A stretch of DNA of 64,000 bases from Pterobdella sp. o SKG-2022 (GCA_964035795.1 OZ038327.1:5791133-5855132); one strand, 5' to 3'; positions 35,441-47,520 are shown, numbered from the stretch's first letter. The notes: generated by a model from the letters alone, not told the origin. A program made the numbers and translations.

Positions 35441-37079
35441 GTTTTTTCACGTGTCAATGTATTGTTTGCATGATTTTATCATGAATATCTTTTCGGCGTT
35501 TTTCAAAGAAAGATAATATTGTAAATATACTTGAACTGTACAAGTTCACACAGGGTTCATATGCGCTTTTGTAGTGTAGAGGTTAGAAAAAGAGTTTATA
35601 GAACGAAGAGTGTAAGGTTCAAGTTTCGTCGTATACACCTGATTGGTATGTGGAAAGATAAGTTTGGTTGAAACAAAATAAGGTGATTGGAATCAAAGCC
35701 TTGAATTTGACTGATTTGATTTGAATACTCTTCAAATTCATGGCAAAAGCTTTGATGGTACATGGGGAACGTGAGACTCGATGTTTTCATTCAGGTAATT
35801 AATCAAGATTTTAACTTTTTATACTCTTAAAATGCATTTGCAACATCAAGTTATCTTACTTTTAAACTCAACACAAGACCATAGTTTTGGCAGCATTGGG
35901 TTGATAAAATTTTCGAAATATTTTTGGTTTTTTCAATATTTTTCATAAGTTTTTTCAATCAATTTATTTAAAGTCTAAAAATAAACTTACAGAGAAAAAT
36001 TAATTATAAGCAATTCAACAGTTCAAATCACAGCACGAAGCTTTTGTAAGTCGAACTGACATTATCAACTAAATCCTTTAATGATGTGAGTTTTGCTTAA
36101 TGTTGCTCAGTGAATAAAAGTGCTTGGATTTTAATCTTTCATGTACTATATTAATTTAGTTATTATCAAGAAATTTCCAATATTGCGATGAGAGTGAGAA
36201 AAAATACTTTTCAAAATTGACTTTTTCAATTTTATGTTATATAAAGTAGCGTTCCGAGTTTTCGAGTATGTTTCTAGCTGAGAATTGTTTTTGTAAATGT
36301 TTTTTGGTGAAAAAAGTTGACAGTCGCCTACAAAGAAAACCTTCTAGAACTTTTTTTAGAGTTTCAATTTTTTTTTTTCGATATAATCTGGCAAGTTAAA
36401 AATCTTAATGAATAATTAACAATAAATATTGTTTTTAAAGTCAAGAATAAATTATTTTCCGAAATTTGATAAAAGATCAAAAGCTTTGCTTTTTGAGACT
36501 ATGCATCATTTTCAACAAACACTTGTAAAAACAAACAAGAAAGGTGAAAAGCGCTGGTTCTCAAAGAAAAAGATTCTAGGATGTTGGTTATAGCAGCGAG
36601 AACAATATAGCAATCAGCTTGAGAAAAAATCAATATTTGCATTACACTCAGAAAAATTCGAAAAAGATTCACTCGTTCACGTAACTTATTTACAAATAAT
36701 TCGGTTCTTTTAATGAATATACAGCTTAAACTTGAGTGGATAGTGTGAGCTTAAAAACGCCCTTAAGAACTCAAATTCGTCATGTTTTTATACTAAAACG
36801 AGTTTTAAAAAATAATTTATATTGAAGAATCACAGAAATTTTTTCAAATTAAAATATCTTTAAACAAAGTTTTTCGGTATTGCAGATTCATCATCATATT
36901 ATAAACTAGACCTCGTTCGAACAAAGAATATTAAACAACTATGATGTTTCTGTAGTTTTTTTTCTGTCCATCCTGAACGGATGTTGGTGTTTCTGTAGTC
37001 TTTTTCTGCCCATCCTGAACGATGATGGTGTTTTTCACAGGGTTTTTTTTTTGAGATGGCTTACTAAACTTATTCTGCG
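35441..37079. other. Gene-free stretch
   Basis: AT-rich. A CACGAAGCTTTTGTAAGTCG half-arm of a foldback family is at 36,035-36,054. A 55-base direct duplication (TTTCTGTAG...CCATCCTGAACG) is at about 36,945-37,040. Confidence 0.45.
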
Positions 37080-37400
37080 TTGACAGACCCTACTACATCC
37101 AAGACAGATCCAAACGTTTGGTGCAGCTACATTTATTTTATTACGTCTTTTTATGTGTTTTTTTAAGCTGCTATTTGTTTATCTCTGTTTGGATGTCTTT
37201 GTTTCCGTTTGATAGCGTTTCTCCATTAAGATCGATCGCTTGACAGGTTCTCCCAATCAACTGGGCTTATTATAGCTTTTTCATTGTTCGATGGAGAACA
37301 TATTTGAACCCAAACGTTGTTTTTAGTACTAGTGGATAGATGACAGAATAGAATATTTTTTAAAATATGTCCATCAGGCATTTGGGCAACATAACCCACC
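37080..37400 (-). pseudogene. LINE ORF2 C-terminal fragment
   Basis: The minus frame reads AQMPDGHILKNILFCHLS, then WENLSSDRS and WRNAIKRKQRHP. This is the common LINE tail pattern (RMPxxRxPKxIxxxxL ... WExxAxDRxxWR). In-frame stops are present. Confidence 0.6.
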
Positions 37401-39880
37401 TAGCTTAAATGCACAGCTATAACTAAAGATGAGACAGCTGAAGAATTTGCACGAGATAAAACTCTCAAAGTTAATGCCACTTATTTGTGATTGTGTTTTA
37501 TTTGAAATTTTATCTTAACCGACCTCAATCTAACCATCAACTCTTTTGTATTCACACCATCAGCTAGCTGCACACCACACATCATTCGAAGCATCCGTTT
37601 TTCTGCTCTTCTCAAATACTCTCTTCAACGGACCTTACCACTCAAGTTTTTGAGCCATATGCCATGACAGGCCTCACAAATGTTCTATAAATTTGTTTTT
37701 TGATATTCTATGTGTGTCTTTCACAACATAACTTAGAAGACAAACGTTTGAATGCCATACAACTCACTTACTCCTCCACCATCCATATTATCCTCTAGAT
37801 AACATTAACTAATCACCCTTTCCAACTCACTAAAAAAACTATTTGAAGCATTCTTACATTCCTCATTTGAATCATTTTTACAAACCCTGCATTCAAAATT
37901 TCCATTTATTCTACAAGAAACTCTTTTTACCCTAGCACATCGCGCTAACCCACTCTTTACACGTCTTGCACTTCACACAGTTTACCTCAGTCTTCTCACC
38001 AGACCAACCACATGGAACAATCTTAGTCTAAACAACAACCCCATTACCACCACCACTTTAGATGGCTTTTGTCTTACCAAGATTAACCTTCAATCCTTTT
38101 CCTTCGAAATGCTGCTTTTCAACGGATGAATTGTGCTTCCAGTTCTTCAATAGTCTTTGCAATCAAGACCAAGTCATCTGCATAAAGCAGTTGATATGAA
38201 GTACCTTTTCTTCCGTCTCAGACAATATGTCGAGCACTATTGAAAAAAACGGTGAGAAAACCAATCCTTGATGAACACCTACACCAACATCAAATTTTTC
38301 CGAGTGTCTACTTCCAACCTGAACCCGCGTTTTTGCTTCTTTGTACATTGACGTTACTGTCTAAATCAACCTTTTTGGAACCAACTTTTTCAGCGCTCAT
38401 TCAATCATCTCCATTAGCACCCGATCGAAAGCCTTCTCCAAATCAACAAAACAGATAAAAAGCTTCCTATTCTTCTCAAGGTAGCTTTCCTGCATTTTCC
38501 TAAAAATAAAAATGTCATCCAATGTGTTTCTGTTAGGCATAAAACCAAATTGCATTTGGTCAACTTTCACTAACCTTCTTAACTTCTTCTCCAACAACCT
38601 TTCTACCACTTTCATACCATGCTCTAAAAGCTTTACACATCGATAGTTCGCACAGTCCATAACGCTACCATTCTTCTTATAAATGGGAACAACTGTGCTC
38701 GTCCTCCAGTCATGAGGCGTATTCTTTTCATCGAGAATTTCATTTGCTATTTGCAATATAACTTGCTTCCCATGTGGAGAGGTAGCTAGGGGCTTTTTGA
38801 CAATTCGAGTTGGTCCACTGGCCTTGTCATTTTTCATGATCCCTAGTGCTCTTTCCACTTCGTTCATAGCAAATGGTTCTATGGGATCTTAACTACTTCT
38901 ACATTCACCATTCCATCCCACGGATTTTCTTCATTGATGATGGCCTCCATGTGCTCTTTCCACACTCTCTTGCGACCATCTTCGACAAATACAACTTTCC
39001 CAGTTTTGTCTCTAATGCAGTTATTAGCTGCTAAGTCACTTGCTTTTCTCTTCATCATTCTTATTCTACGGAATATGACATTTCTGTCATTCCGTATCTT
39101 TTCCATCTCTTTCACCGCCTCTTTCTTCATTGCTTCAGCAACAGCTTTCTTAGCTTTCTTTTTGTCAGAGACATAACGGGATTAATTTACCCCGGATGGG
39201 AGTTGTTTCCACCTCCGGAAACTTCTCCTTTTTTCTGTGATGGCTTTTTGCACATCTTTATTCTGCCACTATGTTTCACCGTGCTGAGGCCTACCTCTAC
39301 TCACTCCACAAACTTCTTCAGCAGCTTTCAAAGCAGAAGTTTTATATTTCAGCCATGCATTTCGTTCATCGCCTTTTTGATTCAAAACTTTTGACTTTTC
39401 AGAAAATTTTTCTTCTATCTCATCGTTCAAAAGCTTCCATACTTTTGGGCGAGCTACTTTTACGGCATGGCTTTGATGGATTTTTCTAATCCATCTTACA
39501 TTTAAAACCACTTTCAATAGTTTGTGTTGGAGCTCACCTCTTTCAAAAACTTTCTCTGACTACTCTTCATCAACCCAAAATCTATTTCTGTCCCACTACA
39601 CCCTCCATTAAAAGTAACTTTCCTATTATCTTTCTTTTTAAACCAACTATTACCCACACGCATACTCTTTTCAACACAGAATTTTAACAGCAATCTACCC
39701 TCCACGTTTTTCTTGCCTATTCCAAAACCTCCATGAACACCTTCAAACTCATCAACCTTTTTGCCAATGTGTCCATTGAAGTTTCCTAAGCAAATCAAAA
39801 CTTCATTTTCATTTCCCACTTCACACCCTCTCACCATCTTCTCATAAAACTTCTCTTTTTCCCTCATCGATCTTCCACCT
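37401..39880 (-). mobile_element. RTE-like non-LTR retrotransposon, degenerate
   Basis: Read from 39,880 down. The endonuclease segment has CLGNFNGHIGKKVDEFEGVH and VTFNGGCSGTEIDFGLM (the usual GDFN Asp is Asn here). The linker includes IRMMKRKASDLAANNCIRDK. The reverse transcriptase has MKNDKASGPTRIV, DWRTSTVVPIYKKNGSV, ANYRCVKLLEHGMKV, QFGFMPNRNTLDDIF, CFVDLEKAFDRV and VGVGVHQGLVFSPFF. The YADD box is lost to a frameshift (CFMQMTW), and decayed zinc-knuckle-like remains follow. Multiple frameshifts; a dead copy. Confidence 0.85.
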
Positions 39881-39919
39881 TGTAGAGCATAAACGCAAAC
39901 AATTTTTATTATCTTTTTG

Positions 39920-40120
39920 TAACAATAAACATCAAATAAGAGGAATTTTTAATACAAATATTGAGAATCAAAAGCTATAATTTTATGGAACGTCTTAAGA
40001 TAAAGCAAAACTTATCAAAAATTATATTTTTTGATTCTCAATTAATGTTTCAAAACCCCTTCTATTTGATGTTTCCGTTACAAAATATTGAAGGAAAATA
40101 CATATGATGTCTCTGAAAAG
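39920..40120. repeat. Degenerate foldback element, GAGAATCAAAAGCTATAATTTT family
   Basis: Arms from TTGTAACAATAAACATCAAAT to ATTTGATGTTTCCGTTACAAAA are an imperfect inverted pair, with ATTGAGAATCAAAAGCTATA inside. Followed by ATACATATGATGTCTCTGAA. Clearly related to the intact element at 43,329-43,563. Confidence 0.75.
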
Positions 40121-41545
40121 TTACTACTTTTTTACCAAAAATAATTACCACTACCATTACCCTATCTGATATCCTATTTATTTCCACAACATTCATACAT
40201 AAATCCTCTCTAACTAATATTTCTACACCACCTATCTTATCTTCATTACCAGACCACCATATTTAAAACCATTAGACTAATCTAAAATCATTGGGTTCAA
40301 TAGCCGTGCCATCTGTATACACTTGTGCCTCAACCCTGTGCAATAATTCGGAAATCAATTATATGAAAAGTACATCATATAGGTTTTCATGTTTATAGCA
40401 ATTATGAACATATTTTTTAAATAATATATTATTTAAGTATTTTCATCTTGTAAATTTCAAACTGAATATTTTTAGGTGATGTTCAGTTTTTTATTTATGG
40501 AAAACTTTCATTTGTGAAAGATTTTGCCGTATGTCATGTTTTTCTCATTCATAATAATTAAATTAAAATTTTTTAACTATTTATATTTATTTTATTCAAA
40601 ATATTATTTCCATTTTGTTGTTTTTGAAACTTATTTTAAATATTTTTGCTCATATTCACTTTTAATTCAGATAAACTTATAGATTTGAGCAAATTTAGCC
40701 AACTCTTATCACTTGCGTCAATACGTTCATTAATCTTAAATCATTTATTATCAATTTTATAATATCAATGCGTTTTTAATATTTAAAAAAATATAAATTT
40801 CTTTTTTTACTGGGTTGCAAACTTTTATATTCAAAAATGTTAACCAAAAATAGTAAATGGATTTACACTAAATAACTTGAAAATGATACTAATGAATTAT
40901 GACAAAGTAGAATTTGTCGAAAATTTTAGTTTTTTGAAAAAATTATATGTGTCTCAAATCTTCCTCATTTTTCGATAAAAATAAAAAAAAATAAATAAAA
41001 AAAAAGATACATAAGATGTCTCTGAAAAAATAAATATTCCCATAACTTTTCATGCGTCGGTCTTAGTCATGAAGGAAAAGCAGAATATGAGAGCAAATTT
41101 GACAATTATAAAATATGATATAATGACCAAATAAATGTAGCATTATCGTGAGTATAACTTCACTCAACAAGACAATTGAATCAAGTATTATGAAATGTAA
41201 CACACTTTGAAAACAGATATTTTTAAATATTATTTTAAATTAAGGTAAAAGGGAGTTGAAAATATTGAATTATATCTATATTCATAAATTTTCTGTTAAG
41301 TTAAATTTTATCATTTTTGATTTTACAGAAAAAAATTGTTTTATGATAAAACTTGATCAATTATATTGTAATAATGATTTTTTCGATTAATTTTTGAAAA
41401 ACACCTATTCAAAAAGCCTTTATAAGCTCTTATTCAACTCTTCTCACCAAGATTCTTTTTTCAAAAAATATTTGCTGGTTATTAATTTTTGAAATATTAG
41501 ACGAATATAAATTTTTTCATTAAGAGCAGATTTGAGTAAACGACA
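40121..41545. other. Gene-free AT-rich stretch with a single-arm repeat
   Basis: At 40,888-41,040 it contains one arm plus tail of the palindromic family seen at 14,600-14,870 (GAATTATGACAAAGTAGAAT ... AAATCTTCCTCATTTTT ... GATACATAAGATGTCTCTGA). No exon seen elsewhere. Confidence 0.55.
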
Positions 41546-42100
41546 ATGAAGACCTGTCTTATATTAGCAAGCGTGTTTGGTTTTTTGATGGTTGTCTACC
41601 AGCCCACGAGTGAGTCATTCTTTATATCTCGCTTTTGCTTTGCAAATTATGAAAAATGAGTTTCAAAAACTAGTTTTCAGTAAAAAGCATGCTATAAATA
41701 AAATTTTATGTTTTTGATTTCAGATGCAGGTAATAGCAAAGAATGCGTCAATGGTAAAGACGTTTCAGAGGTAATGACTCTTCATGTATCAACATTCTAA
41801 GAGAGTTTTTGTTTCGTTAATAACTTGAAAATTTTGCTAGACCATCAATGTTTTAAAAAATATTAATTTCATAAAAATACTGAAAAGTTTTTTACTTTTG
41901 AATAACAGGGAAATGGGGAAGGTAAGAAATTGGGCTGGTGTAAAAATGCGAGCAATAGCTCAGAGTCATTCAGCACCAATTCTCCTAACTCAAGCAATTC
42001 AGACACCCCAATGCTTAAAACCTATGGAAACCAAACATATCAGATAATCAAGGTGAATGGGACCTACATAAAAGTCCCATACAACCAGACCCTCCAGTAA
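41546..42100 (+). CDS. Small secreted N-glycosylation-rich peptide, 3 exons
   Basis: Three-exon model: 41546-41609, 41724-41770, 41909-42100, with consistent phases (1, 0) and good GT-AG borders, giving 100 residues. Residues 1-17 are a signal peptide (MKTCLILASVFGFLMVVYQ). The mature part is Ser/Asn/Gly-rich with at least five N-x-S/T sequons (NAS, NSS, NSS, NQT, NGT, NQT), two cysteines (ECVNG, GWCKN) and no known domain. An AATAAA poly(A) signal lies at 42,179-42,184. Function is unknown; it looks like a lineage-specific secreted or mucin-like effector. The clean splice phases plus signal peptide are the case for it being real. Confidence 0.6.
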
Positions 42101-42189
42101 TCAAAAGAAATTCAGCCCAAGCAATATTTATATTGAATATATATTGAAACATTGGGATTCAATTGAAGTATAGTTGGAAATAAAATTTC

Positions 42190-42749
42190 TTTGAAAGTGT
42201 TTTAATTAAAAACAAAATTTAGCGATAGAAAATTTTATCGGTTTTTAAAAACGTTAGGAAAACGCCGCTTGAAGTACTTCGGCTTTCACATATGCAAATC
42301 TACTCATCCTTTCTTAAACATTAAATTAAATATTACAGTTTCAAATTTTAATTTCAAATAAATTAAAAAATGGTTGCGCTGAAAAAAGCTTATTACCTGA
42401 AAAAATAATTACCAAAGATTTCCCCATTAAATTACATCTACCCTTCAACTCTACATTGTCTGCTGAATTTAGCTTATATTTGATTGTAAGTATTTTCAAA
42501 GCTAAACTTAATTTAATTTTTGTTTGTGAAATTCAAAAAACATAAAAATAAATATATGAAGTTTGAACTTTGTGCAATTTGAGTTTTTCGATTTGTTGTA
42601 TGCTCATTTTCACCCTTTAAGATAGAAATATGATCAAAGTACCGTAACTTGAATCAATATCTGATATGTTTTTCAAAGCTTGGCATAAAATTTAAAAATT
42701 TTGATTAAATTTTTCAAAGTATTGGATACGTTTTATACACCTTGTATTA
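42190..42749. other. Gene-free stretch
   Basis: AT-rich sequence downstream of the small secreted gene; nothing recognised. Confidence 0.4.
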
Positions 42750-43620
42750 TTTCCGTTTACAGGGTGCCAAGTTGCTATATGACCACGCTTGTTTTGTCCA
42801 AATATCAAGTGTCCCAAGCTTTTCATTAATAAAATGTCAACCATACAGCAAAAATGAAGCAAAAAATCTGACAAACCAAGTTATTCTAGTAGAAAAATTT
42901 ATTTTTAAGAATAAATGCAAATAAATCGTGAAATTGCATAATGACCACCTTGTTTATCGGTGTTTTGTAAAATCCAGCTTTAATCAAATGGCTTTTTTGG
43001 TTGGGTTCGATACCCGTTGACATTGACTCAATTAACTTATAAAAAAGATATCGAAAAATTTTCTCAAGTAAAAACTTTGTGTTATCTCAAACTTTCCTTG
43101 CTCACAAAACTTTCCGTTTTCATATATGTTTTGAACTCTTAACGCCCAAACAGATTTATTTTGGTTTGAATCAAGTTAAACAATTGATCAATTTATTCAT
43201 ACAGCACTTTTTTTTTAACCAGCTTTTTGTACACTTTCAAGTATAGAATGGTGCATTGTTCTGCTGAAATTTTCTTTCTTTTTCAGTACAATTTTCCACA
43301 AATGGCAGTAACAGTCTAGCTTTGAAATATTTTGTAACGAAAAACATCAATTAAAAAGAATTTTTAATGCATTTATTGAGAATCAAAAGCTATAATTTTC
43401 GATAAGTTTAGTCATATCATAAAACGTCTTATGATAAGACTAAACTTATCGAAAATTATAGTTTTTCATTCTCAATAAATGCATTAAAAATTCTTTTTAA
43501 TTGATGTTTTTCGTTACAAAATGCTGAAAAAAAATACATACGATGTTTCTGAATTGAAAAACCAGCTTTGAAATCTTTTTTCCAATTTAGGAATGCCAAA
43601 CCTTGTTAGTTGACTTCAAA
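42750..43620 (+). repeat. Dispersed repeat, copy 2, interrupted by a foldback
   Basis: Collinear with 9,480-10,085, with shared blocks TATATGACCACnnTTGTTTTGTCCAAAT, AACCAGCTTTntGT, CCACAAATG and AGCTTTGAA. It is interrupted at 43,329-43,563 by a foldback element absent from the other copy. Confidence 0.5.
43329..43563. mobile_element. Foldback (MITE-like) insertion with 11-bp target-site duplication
   Basis: Near-perfect inverted arms occupy 43,329-43,521, from ATTTTGTAACGAAAAACATC to its reverse complement, with each arm about 92 bases. A tail with ACATACGATGTTTCTGAA follows. The insertion is flanked by AGCTTTGAAAT on both sides (43,318-43,328 and 43,564-43,574). The uninterrupted relative at about 10,000 has AGCTTTGAAG followed by the post-insertion sequence, showing the pre-insertion state. 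No coding capacity, so it would be non-autonomous. Confidence 0.85.
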
Positions 43621-43631
43621 AAGACATCTTT

Positions 43632-43808
43632 GTAATGTAATGCGGCATTTATGAAAGGCTTTTTCTTATTGATCAAAGCGCTTGCTTCAAATTTAATGTA
43701 GCGAAAACACACTGTGGAACAGGTGCTAATTGTCGACCCACGCGGGATCGAACCCGGTAACTTTTAGATAAGTAGTCTAATGCTCAACCATTGAGCCTCG
43801 GAGGCCGA
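43632..43808 (-). repeat. tRNA-derived SINE, copy 3
   Basis: Reverse-strand copy: the tRNA-like head ends at 43,808 (TCGGCCTCCGAGGCTCAATG on the minus strand), the B-box is GGTTCGATCCCGC, and the tail is toward 43,632 (GTAATGTAATGCGG on the plus strand). Confidence 0.88.
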
Positions 43809-43825
43809 CAAATTGAACCTAAAAA

Positions 43826-43990
43826 TAAATTTTGACGTAGAATAGCCGTAAATCAAAATACTAGAAACAAAACACAAAGCTTTTCGTAAGAATATCTTAC
43901 ATTATCAAGTGTTGATAATGTAAGATATTCTTACGAAATGCTTCGTGTAATAAGTTTCTCAATAAGCCATAGTGTTTTGTTTCTATCGAA
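43826..43990. repeat. Foldback element, AAGCTTTTCGTAAG family
   Basis: Arms include CACAAAGCTTTTCGTAAGAA and its inverse, around a centre ATCAAGTGTTGAT. It shares arms and left flank with the element at 15,135-15,300. Confidence 0.85.
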
Positions 43991-45571
43991 AAAGAAATTT
44001 TCATTTTTCTTGAATAGTTTGTCATATACTAATACATAATTACAAACTATAAAATTTTTTTTTGGTTTTCGTTTCTGATGAAGTTATGGAGCATTTACGA
44101 ATGGTCATATAGCTATTTCACATTTTAGTTTCAGTAATTTGGGTTTTTTAGTAAGTTGCTCGAAGCTTTAAAAAAATATAATATATTAATCAATAAAATT
44201 TATTTTCTCTTAAATAACATGAAGTTTTATCAAAAAATGCTAAAAATCTATCGAAAAGTCAAATACACATGGCCGGTCATATAACTATTTCGCGCCTTGT
44301 ATTATACAAATAGCGCCATATTCTAGGATTAGATATAGCTAAAGAAACGACTCGAGTTAAATCTGTAAAACAAGGAGATAGTATAAAAATGTACATAACA
44401 TGAGAAAATTATGGCACTCATAGCTCAATTGGTGAGCATTAAATTCTTCATCTTAAGCTACTGGGTTCAGTCACGTGCTGTGCCAAAAATCTGCTCATTT
44501 TTGATAATGAAGAATTTTAAAAAAGCTTTTAATTCGTTTTATATGTCAAAAAATACATACACCCGAATATAAAAACTTGTTATGAGCGTTGTGTTGGAAG
44601 ATGAAGAGTATTGCTTGGAAGCACAGAGACATCTGGACAGAATTTCAATGGTCTTTTACTGATGGGTGAGTGTCATTTGAGGTAGTTCATGCAAGGTTTT
44701 AAATTAATAAAAGTAAAATTTTATTTTTTATCGAAGTCACATTGTTTATTGCTTTATTTCCATAAATTTTTTTCAAAGCTATGTTCGTTTCTAAAGCAAC
44801 AAAAGTTCAACAATTTGAGTAAAAATAGTTATTGTAAAACATTGAAACAGCCGAAATTTTTGAATCTCATGAAATAAAGAAGTTATGCTAAAAGTTTGGA
44901 TTACTATTGAATCAAAATGAGGAGAAAAAATAGAGAACTTCTATGTTTATGGTCCATTTTGAAAATCATTTGAAATTAGAAAATGTAAGAATTCAACAGA
45001 ATATGTAAAGAAGAAAAATGAATTTTCTTTGGGATGAATGCAGGTGATTCAAAATGTTTAAAATTGAATCTATATTGTATGAATATATTTCATTATAATC
45101 AAAATGATATCGGTGGCTAAAGATTCTAACATAGATTTTGTAAAACACCAGTCTGAATACTGAAGCTTCTCGTTTCGCCGTCCGGTGATAGAACTTTAGC
45201 TTGAGTGTCTCTATACATGTTTCTGATTGCAGTCACAGGAATATCAGGAATTCCATATGCCTTTGAAAAAATGTATTTCAAGATTTGAAAATATGTAAAT
45301 CAATTATTTTCCAAATTTTTATCTATTATGAACTTCGTATAAAAATTAAAATTTGCTGTTGATGGTTGAGTTGCAAAGACGAGTTAGTTTAAGCAATGAT
45401 GTTGATTTTGTAAGAAAAAATAATTTCAAGTATAAGAAAAAACTTGCGGCCCATCTGAGTCGCATTTGCTGAAGACGATTCAAGCTGGAGCAAACAACGC
45501 AGGTAAGTTGAAAAATCTTTGAGCAGCTTGTTTCAATATGCTTGTCACCACAATGCTCACTAGATGCGGAA
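43991..45571. other. Gene-free stretch
   Basis: AT-rich apart from the tRNA-like relic; no exon recognised. Confidence 0.4.
44411..44486 (+). repeat. tRNA-like relic
   Basis: GGCAC...GTGCC ends, a D-arm-like ATAGCTCAATTGGTGAGC and a T-arm-like CTGGGTTCAGTCACGTG resemble a tRNA head. The anticodon stem does not pair well and the acceptor stem has only about five pairs, so it is a pseudogene or SINE head, not a functional tRNA. Confidence 0.4.
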
Positions 45572-45752
45572 TCGGCCCGTATAGCTCAGAGGTAGAGCAT
45601 TAGACTAATTAGTTAAAGTTACCGAATTCGATCCCACGTGGGCCGACAATTAGCCCCTGTTCTACAGTGTGTTTTTGCTACATTAAATTTGTAGTAAGCG
45701 CTTTATAAATAAGAAAAAGCGCTTTATAAATAGCACGTTAAATTATATTACA
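45572..45752 (+). repeat. tRNA-derived SINE, copy 4
   Basis: TCGGCCC head pairing with GGGCCGA, loop CTAATTA, T-arm with TTCGATCCCACG, body CCTGTTCTACAGTGTGTTTT and tail GCGCTTTATAAATAGCACG. Confidence 0.88.
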
Positions 45753-46575
45753 TTTAGATAAATTGTGGCCGTAAGTACTTTTTATGTGGTTCAGTTTAGC
45801 TTCAATACTTATTTGATTTGTTTTATTTTTTTCTCTGTGAACAGAGTAAATTTAAACTGTAGTTCTCGAAATCTCTAGGTGAAAACCTTTTTCAAAAAAT
45901 ATATATAAATATATTAGCTAGACTTCTGGCATTCAAGAAACTAGTAGAAAAAAGTCTGTATTTTTGGATTTTTTGCGGCCAAGCATTTTGCGATTGGTAA
46001 AAATATTTTGCTTCAGCCATCCAAGTGACATCAAAACACTAAGCCAGCGATACATGAACCAATACAATATAGTACAATTACGAATAAGTGGCATTAAACT
46101 TCAAGGGTTTCTAGACGAGGTGAATTATTTAGTTATCATGAATGTTCCACCCAAAACACTATTGTCAAGTTCATTATATTGTTATGTTAAAAAGCTTGTC
46201 GTGAATCTAACTTGCAGTAATGTGAAAATTTGAAAGTGTTTTATGTTGAATAATTTTTTCAGACATTTAAATTCATTTATTATTAATATTATATTTTTTA
46301 AAGGTTCTTTTCGAAAGGGGTCTTCACAAAAAATAACAAGGCACGGGTTAATATCTTTTTAACTCTCATTTGGCTTTATTTTTTGTTTTGCATGCCATTG
46401 AAGTTTTTGGGTGCAAAAAAGCTATCTTGAACCTAGAATCAAACCCACAAAATTGTGTCTGGCATCAAATCTAATTTATTTTAATCAACATAAAATATTA
46501 TTAGAATAACAATGGATGTTAACAGTAAATTAATTATTGAGAATACTATTACATAATCTATTGGTTTATTCATAG
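45753..46575. other. Likely intron or upstream region of the HtrL/YibB gene
   Basis: The next gene's N-terminal exons should lie here or further left, but I could not recognise one. The 89-codon open frame at 45,964-46,233 has no family resemblance. Confidence 0.35.
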
Positions 46576-47477
46576 AAAACTACACAAAATGGATGGAGGT
46601 TTATGGACAAGTGAATGTTAGCTTGGTAGTGTACGTGGACAACTCCCTTCACCAAATGCGCTCCCAATCCCTCCGTCACCACTTCAACACAATCATTATC
46701 AAGATCAACAGAAAAACTCTGAACAGTTTTAAATATTTGAAAAAGATAAACAAATTTTTTGAACAAGATGGCTATCCAAAACACCATCCAAACACCGTCG
46801 TACCAGAATACTCGTGTATAATGCATGCGAAATATGAACTAGTCCGAAAAACAATTATTCAGAACCCATTCAAAAGCAAGTATTTTGCGTGGATGAATGT
46901 TGGAATCTTCAAGAACGTTTTTGATTCAAAAATTTTCTCGATGCATCTTTCTCCTAATTTTATCGAGTCTTCAGTTGCGTACTCCCGTTTTTCCGCACGT
47001 CAGCTCAAGTTGACAGCAAAAGAAATCATCTTTGGCAATAAGGTGTGGGTGTGTGAAGGGTACTTCATCGCCTCAGCTCAAGTGATGTTCAGGTGGCCCC
47101 TTGAATGTTCTAAAACATAAAAAACGTTGAATAATTAAAGATAATCCATCAACTATTGGGAATAATTAGCTTCCAAAATGTGAAATATGAAAACACGAGA
47201 AATAATATTTCTCAATTTTTTATTTACACGAAACTTTATATAACTCTCATTTAACTATTAATATTTAAAAAATTAATATAACAATGCCATAATTAACGAC
47301 ATTAGCAGATGGACCGCAGAGTACAGGGAAGGAGTGGAGTTGTTATTGGAGAAGAAACTGATGAACATAGATCAACAAATCATCTACATTCTGCACAACT
47401 ACAACCTCACAACTACCCTTCTTCAAGAATATTATTCTCCCAAAGGTCGTAATCTTATTAGAAATCAAAACTTCTAA
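46576..47477 (+). CDS. HtrL/YibB-family protein, last two exons (5' part not found)
   Basis: Exons 46576-47092 and 47309-47477, joined in phase (..MF-AG|A-TGG.., giving FRWTAEY). The protein resembles the HtrL/YibB family (first named from the E. coli LPS-core cluster, found patchily in animals; biochemical role not established, glycosyltransferase-like fold suspected). Matching blocks are YTKWMEVYGQVNVSLVVYVD, PEYSCIMHAKYELV, NPFKSKYFAWMNVGIFKNV, EIIFGNKVWVCEGYF and LMNIDQQIIYIL. The family's usual W(I/V)D(A/F)G reads WMNVG, an Asp-to-Asn change. The opening segment (a start of the TLVTAxxD type) is missing, so an upstream exon is expected. A poly(A) signal AATAAA is at 47,515-47,520. Confidence 0.68.
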
Positions 47478-47520
47478 TTTATTTTTGTTTTTTTATTTAA
47501 AAGTGAGATCTTGAAATAAA

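Noticed and set aside
44411..44486. Candidate functional tRNA gene
   Set aside because: Acceptor and anticodon stems pair poorly; best read as a tRNA-like relic.
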